The position numbers were made by a program, and so were the translations under genes. Of a DNA stretch of 41,103 bases, positions 9,161 to 16,835 are shown in pieces. Position 1 is the stretch's first letter, and each line of letters starts with the position of its first letter. The notes under the pieces were generated by a model, which did not search any database, was not told where the DNA came from, and worked only from the letters and a program-made list of their open reading frames with translations. The stretch comes from Alphaproteobacteria bacterium (GTDB taxonomy: Bacteria > Pseudomonadota > Alphaproteobacteria > Caulobacterales > Caulobacteraceae): positions 1-41,103 of the forward strand of contig JANXXK010000135.1 of assembly GCA_025350685.1 (NCBI GenBank). The letters are read 5' to 3'.

Positions 9161-9549
9161 GTGTCGAGCCACGCTGGCCGATCCGAGATAGCCTCACCGT
9201 CCTTCACGACAGGAGCATCGCCCTGCATGGCGGCGCGCCAGGTCTGCGCGACGAAGGGCTGCTCGAGTCTGCGCTCGCGCGGGCGGCCAATCGCTTCCAC
9301 TACGAGAATGTCGATGATGTTTGCGAATTGGCGGCGACCTACCTCGTCGCGGTGGCGAGCAACCACCCCTTCGCAGACGGCAACAAGCGCGCGGCGTTCC
9401 TGGCGGCCGGTCTGTTCCTGCGCCTGAACGGCCGCCGGCTGATCGCCGAACAAGCCGACGCTGCACGCGTGGTTCTGGCCGTGGCGGCCGGCCATCGGGA
9501 CCTGCCGCAGATCGCGGAATGGATTAGAAGCCAAACGATCGCGGCCTGA
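9157..9549 (+). CDS. doc: Doc/Fic-family toxin
   Basis: A 130-residue protein starting at a GTG that overlaps the antitoxin stop. The Fic core is HPFADGNKRAAF, which fits the Doc form of the motif. Doc proteins are kinases of elongation factor EF-Tu rather than AMP-transferases, and so stop translation. Helices before the motif (GLRDEGLLESALARAANRFHYENVDDVCELAATYLVAVASN) are typical. With the AbrB-type antitoxin it forms a type II toxin-antitoxin pair. The module sits just next to thrB at the edge of the block that separates thrB from ispH. Confidence 0.93.
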   Translation: MSVEPRWPIRDSLTVLHDRSIALHGGAPGLRDEGLLESALARAANRFHYENVDDVCELAATYLVAVASNHPFADGNKRAAFLAAGLFLRLNGRRLIAEQADAARVVLAVAAGHRDLPQIAEWIRSQTIAA

Positions 9550-9665
9550 CGGCCAGACCGCGCCAGACGCAACGCGCGGCTGCAGAAAAACTGATTTCGC
9601 CGATTCGCCTTGCCGCCCCTAAACGACGACCAGATAGGATAACGACATAATCGGGGGATCCGACC

Positions 9666-10310
9666 ATGAAGCTTCGTCTCGCTGCGGCCTTTGTCGCGGG
9701 CTCCGTCGCGCTCGCCGCCGCGCCGTCCGTCTCGGCCCACTTCATCCTCATGCAGCCGAAAGGCTGGATCGAGGAGAACCAGCTCGGCGATCCCCAGAAG
9801 GCCGGCCCGTGCGGCGGCGTCTCCACCGACCCCGGCAAGGCCACCGGCGTCGTCACCGAGGTCCCCGGCGGCGAACTGCTGCGCCTGAAGGTGCAGGAGA
9901 CTATCTACCACCCCGGCCACTTCCGTGTGGCGCTCGCGGTCCTCGACCGCAAGGAGCTCCCCGTCGATCCGGAAGACGTCACCAAGGACGGCCCGCACGG
10001 TCCGCTGTCGGTCTCCGCCAAGGTCGACCCGAACCCCAAGCCGCCGGTGATCATGGACGGCTTCTGGGACCACCACGTGCGCCAGCCGCGCCAGGTGTTC
10101 GACACCTATGTGCACATCCCCAACATCAACTGCGACCACTGCACCTTGCAGGTGATCCAGTTCATGGAGGAGCACCCGGTCAACAAGGACGGCCGCTTCA
10201 CCTACCACCACTGCGCCGACCTGAAGATTGTCGCCAATCCGCGCCTGCCGATCGACGCCGCCTGGCCCGGCCAGGGCAAGGTGAAGAAGGCCAAGGCCAA
10301 GGCAAGGTGA
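9666..10310 (+). CDS. Secreted LPMO-like copper protein (SCE4755-type), tail frameshifted
   Basis: A 214-residue protein with a clear signal peptide ending SVSA, so that the mature protein begins with His25 (HFILMQPKGW). An N-terminal His after cleavage is the hallmark of the copper histidine brace in lytic polysaccharide monooxygenases; a second brace His could be His85 (YHPGHFRVAL). Cys49, Cys156, Cys159 and Cys183 could form disulfides or bind metal. From memory this resembles the SCE4755 family of polysaccharide monooxygenase-like proteins; substrate and activity are unproven. The C-terminal end is Lys/Ala-rich. A 26-bp tandem duplication (10275-10326) shifts the frame, so the protein stops at 10310 as KAKAR; without the duplication it would end KAKKV. 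A P450 gene follows after 121 bases. Confidence 0.8.
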   Translation: MKLRLAAAFVAGSVALAAAPSVSAHFILMQPKGWIEENQLGDPQKAGPCGGVSTDPGKATGVVTEVPGGELLRLKVQETIYHPGHFRVALAVLDRKELPVDPEDVTKDGPHGPLSVSAKVDPNPKPPVIMDGFWDHHVRQPRQVFDTYVHIPNINCDHCTLQVIQFMEEHPVNKDGRFTYHHCADLKIVANPRLPIDAAWPGQGKVKKAKAKAR

Positions 10311-10326
10311 AGAAGGCCAAGGCCAA
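10275..10326 (+). repeat. Perfect 26-bp tandem duplication at the end of the LPMO-like gene
   Basis: Bases 10275-10300 and 10301-10326 are identical. The unit begins GGCAAGGTGAAGAAGG and ends GGCCAA. Its length is not a multiple of three, so the second copy is read out of frame and the gene stops early in it. Removing one copy restores a continuous Lys/Ala-rich tail ending at the TAG now at 10340-10342. Confidence 0.95.
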
Positions 10327-10359
10327 GGCAAAGAAGGTCTAGAGCCCGCCGCCTCCTTG

Positions 10360-10374
10360 TCGAACGGCGTTCGA
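10360..10374. promoter_or_regulatory. Palindromic operator candidate upstream of the P450 gene
   Basis: TCGAAC-GGC-GTTCGA is a perfect 6-bp-arm palindrome preceded by TTG. A matching site (same arms, also preceded by TTG) lies at 12863-12877 beside the TetR gene. The length and placement fit a TetR-family operator. Confidence 0.65.
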
Positions 10375-10431
10375 AGGCTTCTGGCTAGGCGTTGACGTCC
10401 CTCAGTCGGGCGCACGCGTGGGAGCGAAGCC

Positions 10432-11718
10432 ATGAATATCGCCGTGAAGGTCGATGAGTCGGCGGCCGCCGCCGAGGCCTATGCGACCCCGCTGGCCGAG
10501 CTGAACCCGGCCCACGCCCAGCGCTTCCAGGATGACACCATCTGGCCGGTGTTCGAGCGCCTGCGCCGCGAGGATCCGGTCCACTTCACGCCCGACAGCG
10601 AGTTCGGCCCCTACTGGTCGATCACCAGGTGGGACGACATCATGGCGGTCGACACCGACCATGAAGGCTTCTCCTCGGCCGACGGCATCGCGCTGGCCAA
10701 CCTGCAGGCCATCGAGGAACAGGCCAAGGTGATGGGCGTGCGCCGCCGCGGCGGGGCCGGCTTCATCACCATGGACGAGCCGGAGCACAGCGTGCACCGC
10801 AAGGCCGTCAGCCCGACGGTGGCCCCTTCCAATATCTCGAGCATGGCGCCGGTGGTCCGCGAGCGGGCCGGCCAGATCCTCGACGCCCTGCCGATCGGCG
10901 AGGCGTTCGACTGGGTCGACCTGGTGTCGAAGGAACTGACGGCGATGACGCTTGCCACCCTGTTCGACTTCCCCTTCGAGGATCGCCGCAAGCTGACCTA
11001 CTGGTCCGACATGGTCACCAACATGCCCGGCCACGGCCCGGTGAAGAGCTGGGAGCACAAGGGCCAGGCGATGTTCGAGTGCTTCGGCGCCTTCCAGGAG
11101 CTCTGGAACCAGCGCCTGGACGGCTCGCCCAACCTCGACCTGATCTCCATGCTGACCCAGAATCCGGCCACTCGGACCATGACGATGGAGGAATACCAGG
11201 GCACGGTCATCCTGCTGATCGTCGGCGGCAACGATACGACGCGGAACACCATCTCCGGCAGCATCTATGCGCTGAACAAGAACCCCGCGCAGTACGACAA
11301 GCTGCGCGCCGACCCGGCCCTGATCCCGTCCATGGTCTCCGAGACCATCCGCTACCAGACCCCGCTGGCCCACATGCGCCGGGTCGCGACCCGCGACATC
11401 GAGATCGGCGGCAAGACCATCAAGGCCGGCGACAACGTGGTCATGTGGTATATCTCGGGCAACCGCGACGAGACGGTCATCGAGCGTCCGAACGACTACA
11501 TCATCGACCGCGAACGCTCGCGCCAGCACCTGTCCTTCGGCTTCGGCGTCCACCGCTGCGTCGGCAACCGCGTCGCCGAGATGCAGCTGACCATCATCTG
11601 GGAAGAGATCCTCAAGCGCTTCCCGGTGATCGATCTGGTGGGGGAGCCGGTCCGCAACTACTCGCCCTTCGTGCATGGCTACGAAACCATGCAGGTGATC
11701 ATCCCGGCGCGGGCCTGA
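10432..11718 (+). CDS. Cytochrome P450, CYP153-like
   Basis: A 428-residue soluble bacterial P450. The I-helix oxygen-binding motif is GGNDTT (265-270), the K-helix ExxR is Glu304-Arg307 and the heme-binding loop is FGFGVHRCVG with Cys376. Segments such as FDWVDLVSKELT, LATLFDFPFEDRRKLT, YWSDM and LAHMRR strongly resemble CYP153 alkane and fatty-acid terminal hydroxylases, recalled from known family members; family assignment needs an alignment. CYP153 genes usually travel with a 2Fe-2S ferredoxin and a ferredoxin reductase; neither is here, so electrons must come from partners elsewhere. It is followed after 22 bases by a globin gene, probably in one operon, and preceded by the palindrome at 10360. 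Confidence 0.93.
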   Translation: MNIAVKVDESAAAAEAYATPLAELNPAHAQRFQDDTIWPVFERLRREDPVHFTPDSEFGPYWSITRWDDIMAVDTDHEGFSSADGIALANLQAIEEQAKVMGVRRRGGAGFITMDEPEHSVHRKAVSPTVAPSNISSMAPVVRERAGQILDALPIGEAFDWVDLVSKELTAMTLATLFDFPFEDRRKLTYWSDMVTNMPGHGPVKSWEHKGQAMFECFGAFQELWNQRLDGSPNLDLISMLTQNPATRTMTMEEYQGTVILLIVGGNDTTRNTISGSIYALNKNPAQYDKLRADPALIPSMVSETIRYQTPLAHMRRVATRDIEIGGKTIKAGDNVVMWYISGNRDETVIERPNDYIIDRERSRQHLSFGFGVHRCVGNRVAEMQLTIIWEEILKRFPVIDLVGEPVRNYSPFVHGYETMQVIIPARA

Positions 11719-11740
11719 TCACCGCGCCTGAGTGGCTGCG

Positions 11741-12196
11741 ATGAGTGACCTCAGGCCGACCGATCCCGCCGACGCCGCGGCCGTCGAAGCGAGCCTGGAG
11801 TTGGCCGCCGAGCGCGGCGGCGACCTCTCGCCTGCCGTCTACCAGCGGTTATTCGAACGCCAGCCGGACATGAAGGCGCTGTTCTGGCGCGACGGGAACA
11901 ACGCCATCAAGGGCGAGATGCTGGCCAAGGTGTTCGAGGCGCTGCTCGATTTCATCGGCGAGCGCCACTACGCCCACCATCTGATCGAGACCGAGGTGAT
12001 CACCCACGAGGGCTACGACGTGCCGCGCGGCGTGTTCGCGACCTTCTTCGGCATCGTCGCCGAAGTGGTCCGCCAGGCCTGCGGCGCGGACTGGACCCCG
12101 GCGATGGACGCGGCCTGGCGCCACACGCTCGCCGACCTCGACCACTACGTCGCCCAGCGCGGCCAGGTCGTGAGCACGCCGGAGACCCAGCCCTAG
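11741..12196 (+). CDS. Bacterial globin-like protein
   Basis: A 151-residue protein starting MSDLRPTDPADAAAVEASLEL (ATG at 11741; an in-frame GTG three codons earlier is possible). The A-B helices (SPAVYQRLFERQPDMKALFW) and the segment ITHEGYDVPRGVFATFFGIVAEVV fit a single-domain globin, with His89 as the likely proximal heme ligand. Globins bind oxygen or NO. Coming 22 bases after the P450 gene, it may supply oxygen, remove NO or act as a redox partner; none of this is shown. The gene ends 1 base before the end of the convergent TetR gene. Confidence 0.8.
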   Translation: MSDLRPTDPADAAAVEASLELAAERGGDLSPAVYQRLFERQPDMKALFWRDGNNAIKGEMLAKVFEALLDFIGERHYAHHLIETEVITHEGYDVPRGVFATFFGIVAEVVRQACGADWTPAMDAAWRHTLADLDHYVAQRGQVVSTPETQP

Positions 12197-12197
12197 A

Positions 12198-12779
12198 CTA
12201 CTGCGGGTGGTTGATCAGGTAGTTGAGCCCGCCCCGGAGCTTTGTCGCGAAATCCTCCGGCAGCTGACCGCCGGGATGCGACGAGGTGATCGCCGCGATG
12301 CCGCGCCCCATGGCCCACAGCGCCGTCGCCACATCGGCCTTGTGCGCGGCGGGAAAGCGGCCGTCGGCCTCCACCGCGGCCTGGAAGGCCAGCATGGTCG
12401 CCCGCTCTGCGTCGCGCAGCGCCTCGTGCCGGGTGAGCAGCCGCTCGCTGAACATCACCGAAAACAGCGCCGGGCGCGTCTCGGCGAACCCGAAATAGGC
12501 CCGCGCCCCGGCGGCCAGCGGCGTCGGATAGCCCGGCGTCGCCCGGTTGCGGACGATGTCGGCGCGGAGGTCCTCGAACCCCCTGAGCGCCAGGCTGAGC
12601 AGCAGGTCCTCCTTGCCGGCGAAGTAGTGGTACATGGAGGAGATGCCGATCCCGGCGCTCTCGGCGATGGCGCGCAGGTTGAGCTCCTCCACCCCCTGCG
12701 AGGCGAGAATCGCCGAGGCCGCGTCCAGCGCCTTGGCCTTGACGCTGGCGATCTCGTGCGCGGCTTTCCTCGCTGCCAT
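12198..12779 (-). CDS. TetR-family transcriptional regulator
   Basis: A 193-residue protein. The N-terminal helix-turn-helix is typical (ALDAASAILASQGVEELNLRAIAESAGIGISSMYHYFAGKEDLL). The C-terminal half is a ligand-binding helical domain of no recognised specificity. It is convergent with the P450-globin pair and divergent from the copper monooxygenase gene, with a palindrome in the divergent gap that matches the one before the P450. The simplest reading is a repressor of itself, the monooxygenase and the P450-globin pair. Confidence 0.93.
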   Translation of the reverse strand: MAARKAAHEIASVKAKALDAASAILASQGVEELNLRAIAESAGIGISSMYHYFAGKEDLLLSLALRGFEDLRADIVRNRATPGYPTPLAAGARAYFGFAETRPALFSVMFSERLLTRHEALRDAERATMLAFQAAVEADGRFPAAHKADVATALWAMGRGIAAITSSHPGGQLPEDFATKLRGGLNYLINHPQ

Positions 12780-12844
12780 GGCCTAGCGTCCCGTCGCCCC
12801 CATTCTGCGTATCTAGTCCGGTTTACGCGGCGGCGACCCGAATC

Positions 12845-12877
12845 TGTCAAAGAATTAAGTTGTCGAACACGGTTCGA
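12845..12877. promoter_or_regulatory. TetR operator candidate and minus-strand -35 in the divergent gap
   Basis: TCGAAC-ACG-GTTCGA (12863-12877) is a perfect palindrome with the same arms and the same preceding TTG as the site at 10360. A perfect -35 hexamer TTGACA on the minus strand (12845-12850) lies beside it, facing the TetR gene; its -10 is not clear. Confidence 0.6.
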
Positions 12878-12966
12878 GAGTCGCGATTGGCCTCGCGTCG
12901 AAGCCCTGCCTTTGAGAGCTGTCGCCGCGTCGATGCGGGACCCTTGGGTTCAGGAGAGGACTTCAG

Positions 12967-14964
12967 ATGATGTCTGCGCGACTTGGCGTATTCGGAGCCG
13001 CGGTCAGCGCGCTCATGATCTATGGCTTCGCCTCGAGCCCCGCGACCAATGCGCCCCAGGCGCAGGCCACGGCAGCCGCGCCGGTCGGCAACTTCCTGTT
13101 GGTGGACGCCAACTTCGAGGCCCACGAGCTCTACCGCCTGGGCGAGGCCAAGGCTGTAGTGATCGTCACCCAGGCCAACGGCGACGCGGTGATGCGGGCC
13201 CAGGCCCCGGCGCTGAAGGCGCTCAAGGTGGCCTACGCCGGCAAGGGCGTCGAGCTGATGATGCTCAATTCGAACCTGAAAGACAGCCGCGAGGCGATCC
13301 AGGCCGAGGCCGCCAAGGCCGGCTATGACGCCCCGATCCTGATGGACAGCTACCAGCTGGTCGGCGAGAGCCTGGGCGTCACCCGCTCGGCCGAAGCCAT
13401 CGTCATCGACCCGAAGACCTGGAGCGTCGCCTGGCGCGGCGACGTCGCAGGCGCCGGCAAGGCGGTGGACGCCCTGGTGGCCGGCCACGCCGTGACCGCG
13501 GCCGCCTCGGCCTCCACGGGCGCGCTGATCGACTTCCCGGCCCGCAAGCAGACCGCCCAGCTCACCTATGTGAAGGACGCGGCGCCGATCCTGGAAAAGA
13601 AGTGCGTCGCCTGTCACGAGGAAGGCGGCATCGGCCCGTTCGCCTTGACCAACTATGCGTTGGTCAAGGGCTTCTCGCCGATGATCAAGGAGGTCATCCG
13701 CACCGACCGGATGCCGCCCTTCCACGCCGATCCGCACGTCGGCAAGTTCAGCAACGACCGGCGCCTGACGGCCGACGAGACCAAGACCCTGGTCCACTGG
13801 ATCGAGCAGGGCAGCGTGCGTGGGGAGGGAACCGACCCGCTCGGCGCCAAGCATCTGGTCGCCACCGAATGGCCGCTCGGCAAGCCCGACGTGGTGCTGG
13901 AGGTGCCGAACTACACCATCCCCGCCACCGGCGTGGTCGACTACCAGCACCCCTGGGTCGCCAATCCGCTGACCGCCGGAAAGTGGCTGAAGGCCTCGAC
14001 CATCAAGGTCGACGCCCGCCAGGCCGTGCACCACGTGCTGACCGGCTTCATGGCCGAGGCGCCCAAGCCCGGCCAGCAGGCCTTCGAGAACCGCTGGGGC
14101 GCGTCGGTCGGCAGCTACGCCGTCGGGGCCGAGAGCGAGGTCGCCCCGACCAACGCCGGCACCTACATCCCGCCCGGCGGCGCCATCGGCTTCCAGAACC
14201 ACTACACGCCCTACGGCAAGGAAGTGACCGAGCACACCAAGATCGGCCTCTACTTCTACAAGGATGGCGATGTCCCGGACATCGTGATGCACAACAACCA
14301 GATCGTGAACAACGCGATCGAGCTGCCGCCGTACGACGGCCATCACCAGGAAGTGGCCTACATGGACTTCCCGAAGGACGCGCTGCTCTATTCGGCCTTC
14401 CCGCACGCCCACTATCGCGCCACGTCCTCGGACCTGTGGATCCGCTATCCGGACGGCAAGCAAAAGCTGCTCATCACCCTGCCGCGCTACGACTTCGGCT
14501 GGCAGGGCCACTACAACTTCGCCGAGCCGATCAAGATCCCGGCCGGCTCGAAGCTGATCGCCCACTACGTCTACGACAACTCCAAGAGCAACCCGCACAA
14601 CCCCGACCCCAGCAAGACCGTGGTCTGGGGCGAACAGTCCTGGGAGGAGATGTTCTTCACCCGCATCCGCTACCGCTGGATGGACGAGACCTCCAAGCAC
14701 CTCGTCAACTATGACGATGCCCTGGAGCAGGGCGCGCTGATGGGCATGCTGGATAGCAACATGGACGGCAAGATCCAGAAGTCCGAGCTGAAGGGCCAGA
14801 TCGGCGCCATGCTGCTCGGCAAGTGGGACATCATCGACGCCAACCACGACGGCGTCATCGATGCGAACGAGCTCGCCGCGGCCCAGAAGATGATGGGTGG
14901 CGGCCACCGCCACGAGGAAGCCGCCGCGCCCGCAGCGAGCGCCCCCGCGGCCGGCGGCAAGTAA
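12967..14964 (+). CDS. Secreted redoxin-cytochrome c-PHM-like copper monooxygenase-EF-hand fusion
   Basis: A 665-residue protein with an N-terminal export signal and AGGAGAGGA upstream. Four parts can be seen. Residues 40-175 have an AhpC/thioredoxin-like fold without the usual active Cys. Residues 205-280 form a cytochrome c module with CVACH (213-217) and Met249 (DRMPPFH) as likely axial ligand. Residues 300-570 resemble type II ascorbate-dependent copper monooxygenases (PHM/DBM): His355-His356 and His412 (QNHY) for one copper, His480-x-His482 and Met562 (WEEM) for the other. Two EF-hand loops follow (596-607 and 624-635), then an Ala-rich tail. The fused cytochrome may feed electrons in place of ascorbate. 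It probably hydroxylates a small molecule in the periplasm; the substrate is unknown. A terminator follows. Confidence 0.88.
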   Translation: MMSARLGVFGAAVSALMIYGFASSPATNAPQAQATAAAPVGNFLLVDANFEAHELYRLGEAKAVVIVTQANGDAVMRAQAPALKALKVAYAGKGVELMMLNSNLKDSREAIQAEAAKAGYDAPILMDSYQLVGESLGVTRSAEAIVIDPKTWSVAWRGDVAGAGKAVDALVAGHAVTAAASASTGALIDFPARKQTAQLTYVKDAAPILEKKCVACHEEGGIGPFALTNYALVKGFSPMIKEVIRTDRMPPFHADPHVGKFSNDRRLTADETKTLVHWIEQGSVRGEGTDPLGAKHLVATEWPLGKPDVVLEVPNYTIPATGVVDYQHPWVANPLTAGKWLKASTIKVDARQAVHHVLTGFMAEAPKPGQQAFENRWGASVGSYAVGAESEVAPTNAGTYIPPGGAIGFQNHYTPYGKEVTEHTKIGLYFYKDGDVPDIVMHNNQIVNNAIELPPYDGHHQEVAYMDFPKDALLYSAFPHAHYRATSSDLWIRYPDGKQKLLITLPRYDFGWQGHYNFAEPIKIPAGSKLIAHYVYDNSKSNPHNPDPSKTVVWGEQSWEEMFFTRIRYRWMDETSKHLVNYDDALEQGALMGMLDSNMDGKIQKSELKGQIGAMLLGKWDIIDANHDGVIDANELAAAQKMMGGGHRHEEAAAPAASAPAAGGK

Positions 14965-14987
14965 TCCGCCCGCACGCGACCTGAATG

Positions 14988-15020
14988 AGGCCCGGCGCTC
15001 ACAAGGCGCTGGGCCTTTTT
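14988..15020 (+). terminator. Rho-independent terminator after the copper monooxygenase gene
   Basis: AGGCCCGGCGC (14988-14998) pairs with GCGCTGGGCCT (15006-15016), an 11-bp stem with one G-T pair, followed by a run of T to 15020. It ends just before the stop of the convergent ispH gene. Confidence 0.9.
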
Positions 15021-15021
15021 C

Positions 15022-15975
15022 CTAGGCCAGAACCCGCGGCAGCTTGAAGGTCACGGTCTCGCGCGCCGCGTCGATCTCCTCGACCGTGACGTCAAAGGTC
15101 GCGCCAAGCCGGTCGATGAGCCCCTGCACCAGCACCTCCGGCGCCGAGGCCCCCGCCGTCACCCCGACCACGCCCACGCCCTTCAGCCAGGCCAGGTCCA
15201 GTCCGTCGGCGTCATCGATCAGATAGGCGGCCGATCCAGCCCGCCGGGCCACTTCGGCAAGTCTGACCGAGTTGGACGAATTGGCGCTGCCCAGCACCAG
15301 CAGCACCTGGCTCCTCGCGGCGACCTGCTTGACCGCCTCCTGGCGGTTGGTGGTGGCGTAGCAGATGTCTTCCTTGTGCGGCGCGGCGATGGCCGGGAAC
15401 CGGGCGCGCAGCGCAGCGACGATCTCGGCGGTGTCGTCCACTGACAGCGTCGTCTGGGTGACAAATGCGACATTGGCCGCGTCGCGGGGGACGAAGCTTT
15501 CGGCGTCCGACACGGTCTCGATCAGGGCCACCGCGCCTTCCGGCAGCTGACCCATGGTGCCCACCACTTCGGGGTGGCCGGCGTGGCCGATCAGCACGAT
15601 CTCGCGCCCGGCGTCGAAGTGGCGGCCGGCCTCCACATGAACCTTGGAGACCAGCGGGCAGGTGGCGTCGAGGAAGAGCATCTTGCGGCTCTTCGCCTCC
15701 GCCGGCACGGCCTTGGGCACCCCGTGGGCGGAGAACACCACCGGCCGGTCGGCGGGGCACTCGTCCAACTCCTCGACGAACACCGCGCCCAGGGCCTTCA
15801 GCCGCTCCACCACGTGGCGGTTGTGGACGATCTCGTGGCGCACATAGACCGGCGCCCCGTACTTGCCGATCGCCCGCTCGACGATCTGGATCGCCCGGTC
15901 GACGCCGGCGCAGAACCCGCGCGGGGTGGCCAGCAGGACGGTCAGCGGTGGGCGATGTGGGGCGGGTTGCGACAT
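15022..15975 (-). CDS. ispH: 4-hydroxy-3-methylbut-2-enyl diphosphate reductase (IspH/LytB)
   Basis: A 317-residue protein starting [25 protein letters not shown]; a longer frame upstream is Arg-rich and not conserved. It makes isopentenyl and dimethylallyl diphosphate in the last step of the MEP isoprenoid pathway with a [4Fe-4S] cluster. The three cluster cysteines are Cys22, Cys106 (DATCP) and Cys205 ([11 protein letters not shown]). Substrate-binding His51, His84 and His134 and catalytic Glu136 ([10 protein letters not shown]) are present. It is divergent from the exported protein at 16101 and no longer adjacent to thrB. Confidence 0.97.
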   Translation of the reverse strand: MSQPAPHRPPLTVLLATPRGFCAGVDRAIQIVERAIGKYGAPVYVRHEIVHNRHVVERLKALGAVFVEELDECPADRPVVFSAHGVPKAVPAEAKSRKMLFLDATCPLVSKVHVEAGRHFDAGREIVLIGHAGHPEVVGTMGQLPEGAVALIETVSDAESFVPRDAANVAFVTQTTLSVDDTAEIVAALRARFPAIAAPHKEDICYATTNRQEAVKQVAARSQVLLVLGSANSSNSVRLAEVARRAGSAAYLIDDADGLDLAWLKGVGVVGVTAGASAPEVLVQGLIDRLGATFDVTVEEIDAARETVTFKLPRVLA

Positions 15976-16100
15976 TGCGCGCAACCTAAGGGGTCTGCCC
16001 CGTGGCCGCCAGCCGCGTTGCCGCCGCATTCTCCAGGCTGTACTAGGGCGGCATCCGCGCGCGGTCCTTCGCGCGCAAACCAGTTACACGGACGCCCGCC

Positions 16101-16835
16101 ATGCGCCGCCTCATCCTGCTCGCCGCCTCGGCCTTCATGGTCGCCGCCCCGTTTGCGGCCCACGCCCAATACGGACCTGGCGGTGGCGGTGGCAGTGGGG
16201 GCCCCGGCGGCCGTGGCGGCGGCCCCGGAGGCGGCGGCGGCGGCCAGCAGTCGCAGGACGACTCCAAGAAGAAGAAGCGCGACAAGGACTGGGGCGACAA
16301 TCAGGCTCCGCTGGCCGCACTGAAGAACTCCGGCCCCTGCCCGTTCGTCAAGACGCTCTACGACGCCGGCCGCTACGTGGAGTTCAAGGACGATAAGGAA
16401 GCCTCGGCCAACGTCGGCTTCACCGGTGAGATCCAGGGCGTCTCCGCCGGCTGCGAATACAAGGACGACGAGCCGATCAAGGTGACCATGGATGTGCTGT
16501 TCGAACTGGGCAAAGGCCCGATGGCCGGCGGCGGTTCCAAGACCTTCCACTACTGGGTCGCCGTCACCGACCGCAACCGCGAGGTGATCGCTCGCCAGGA
16601 CTTCGCGTTGCCGGTGAAGTTCCCGGACGGCAAGGACCGCGTCTACGTCACCGACTCGGTGGGCGGCATCGTCATTCCGCGGGGCACGGCCACCACCTCC
16701 GGCGCCAATTTCGAGGTCCTGGTGGGCTTCGACGTCACCCCGAAGATGGCCGAGTTCAACCGGCTGGGTAAGCGCTTCCGGGTTAACGCCGGCACGACCG
16801 CCGTGGCCACCGGGGAGACCGCGCGGCGTCGATGA
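16101..16835 (+). CDS. Exported protein with Gly-rich linker, function unknown
   Basis: A 244-residue protein with a signal peptide ([22 protein letters not shown]). After it comes a Gly-rich stretch (about residues 24-48, [14 protein letters not shown] onward), then a short Lys/Asp segment, then a folded domain from about residue 68. Two Cys residues ([16 protein letters not shown] and [13 protein letters not shown]) may form a disulfide. The domain has alternating beta-like segments ([32 protein letters not shown]). I do not recognise a named family. Its stop overlaps the argS start (ATGA), so it is cotranscribed with argS. The Gly-rich part may be a flexible spacer between membrane or wall and the domain. 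Confidence 0.85.
   Translation: MRRLILLAASAFMVAAPFAAHAQYGPGGGGGSGGPGGRGGGPGGGGGGQQSQDDSKKKKRDKDWGDNQAPLAALKNSGPCPFVKTLYDAGRYVEFKDDKEASANVGFTGEIQGVSAGCEYKDDEPIKVTMDVLFELGKGPMAGGGSKTFHYWVAVTDRNREVIARQDFALPVKFPDGKDRVYVTDSVGGIVIPRGTATTSGANFEVLVGFDVTPKMAEFNRLGKRFRVNAGTTAVATGETARRR

Noticed and set aside
12847-14913. A 688-codon open frame antisense to the copper monooxygenase gene
   Set aside because: It is rich in Val, Asp, Gly, His and Arg with no domain motif. High GC leaves long antisense frames open; the plus-strand frame has clear heme, copper and EF-hand motifs.
16160-16255. Gly-rich coding repeat as a non-coding simple repeat
   Set aside because: It is in frame inside an exported protein with good flanking domains, so it is best taken as a flexible protein linker.
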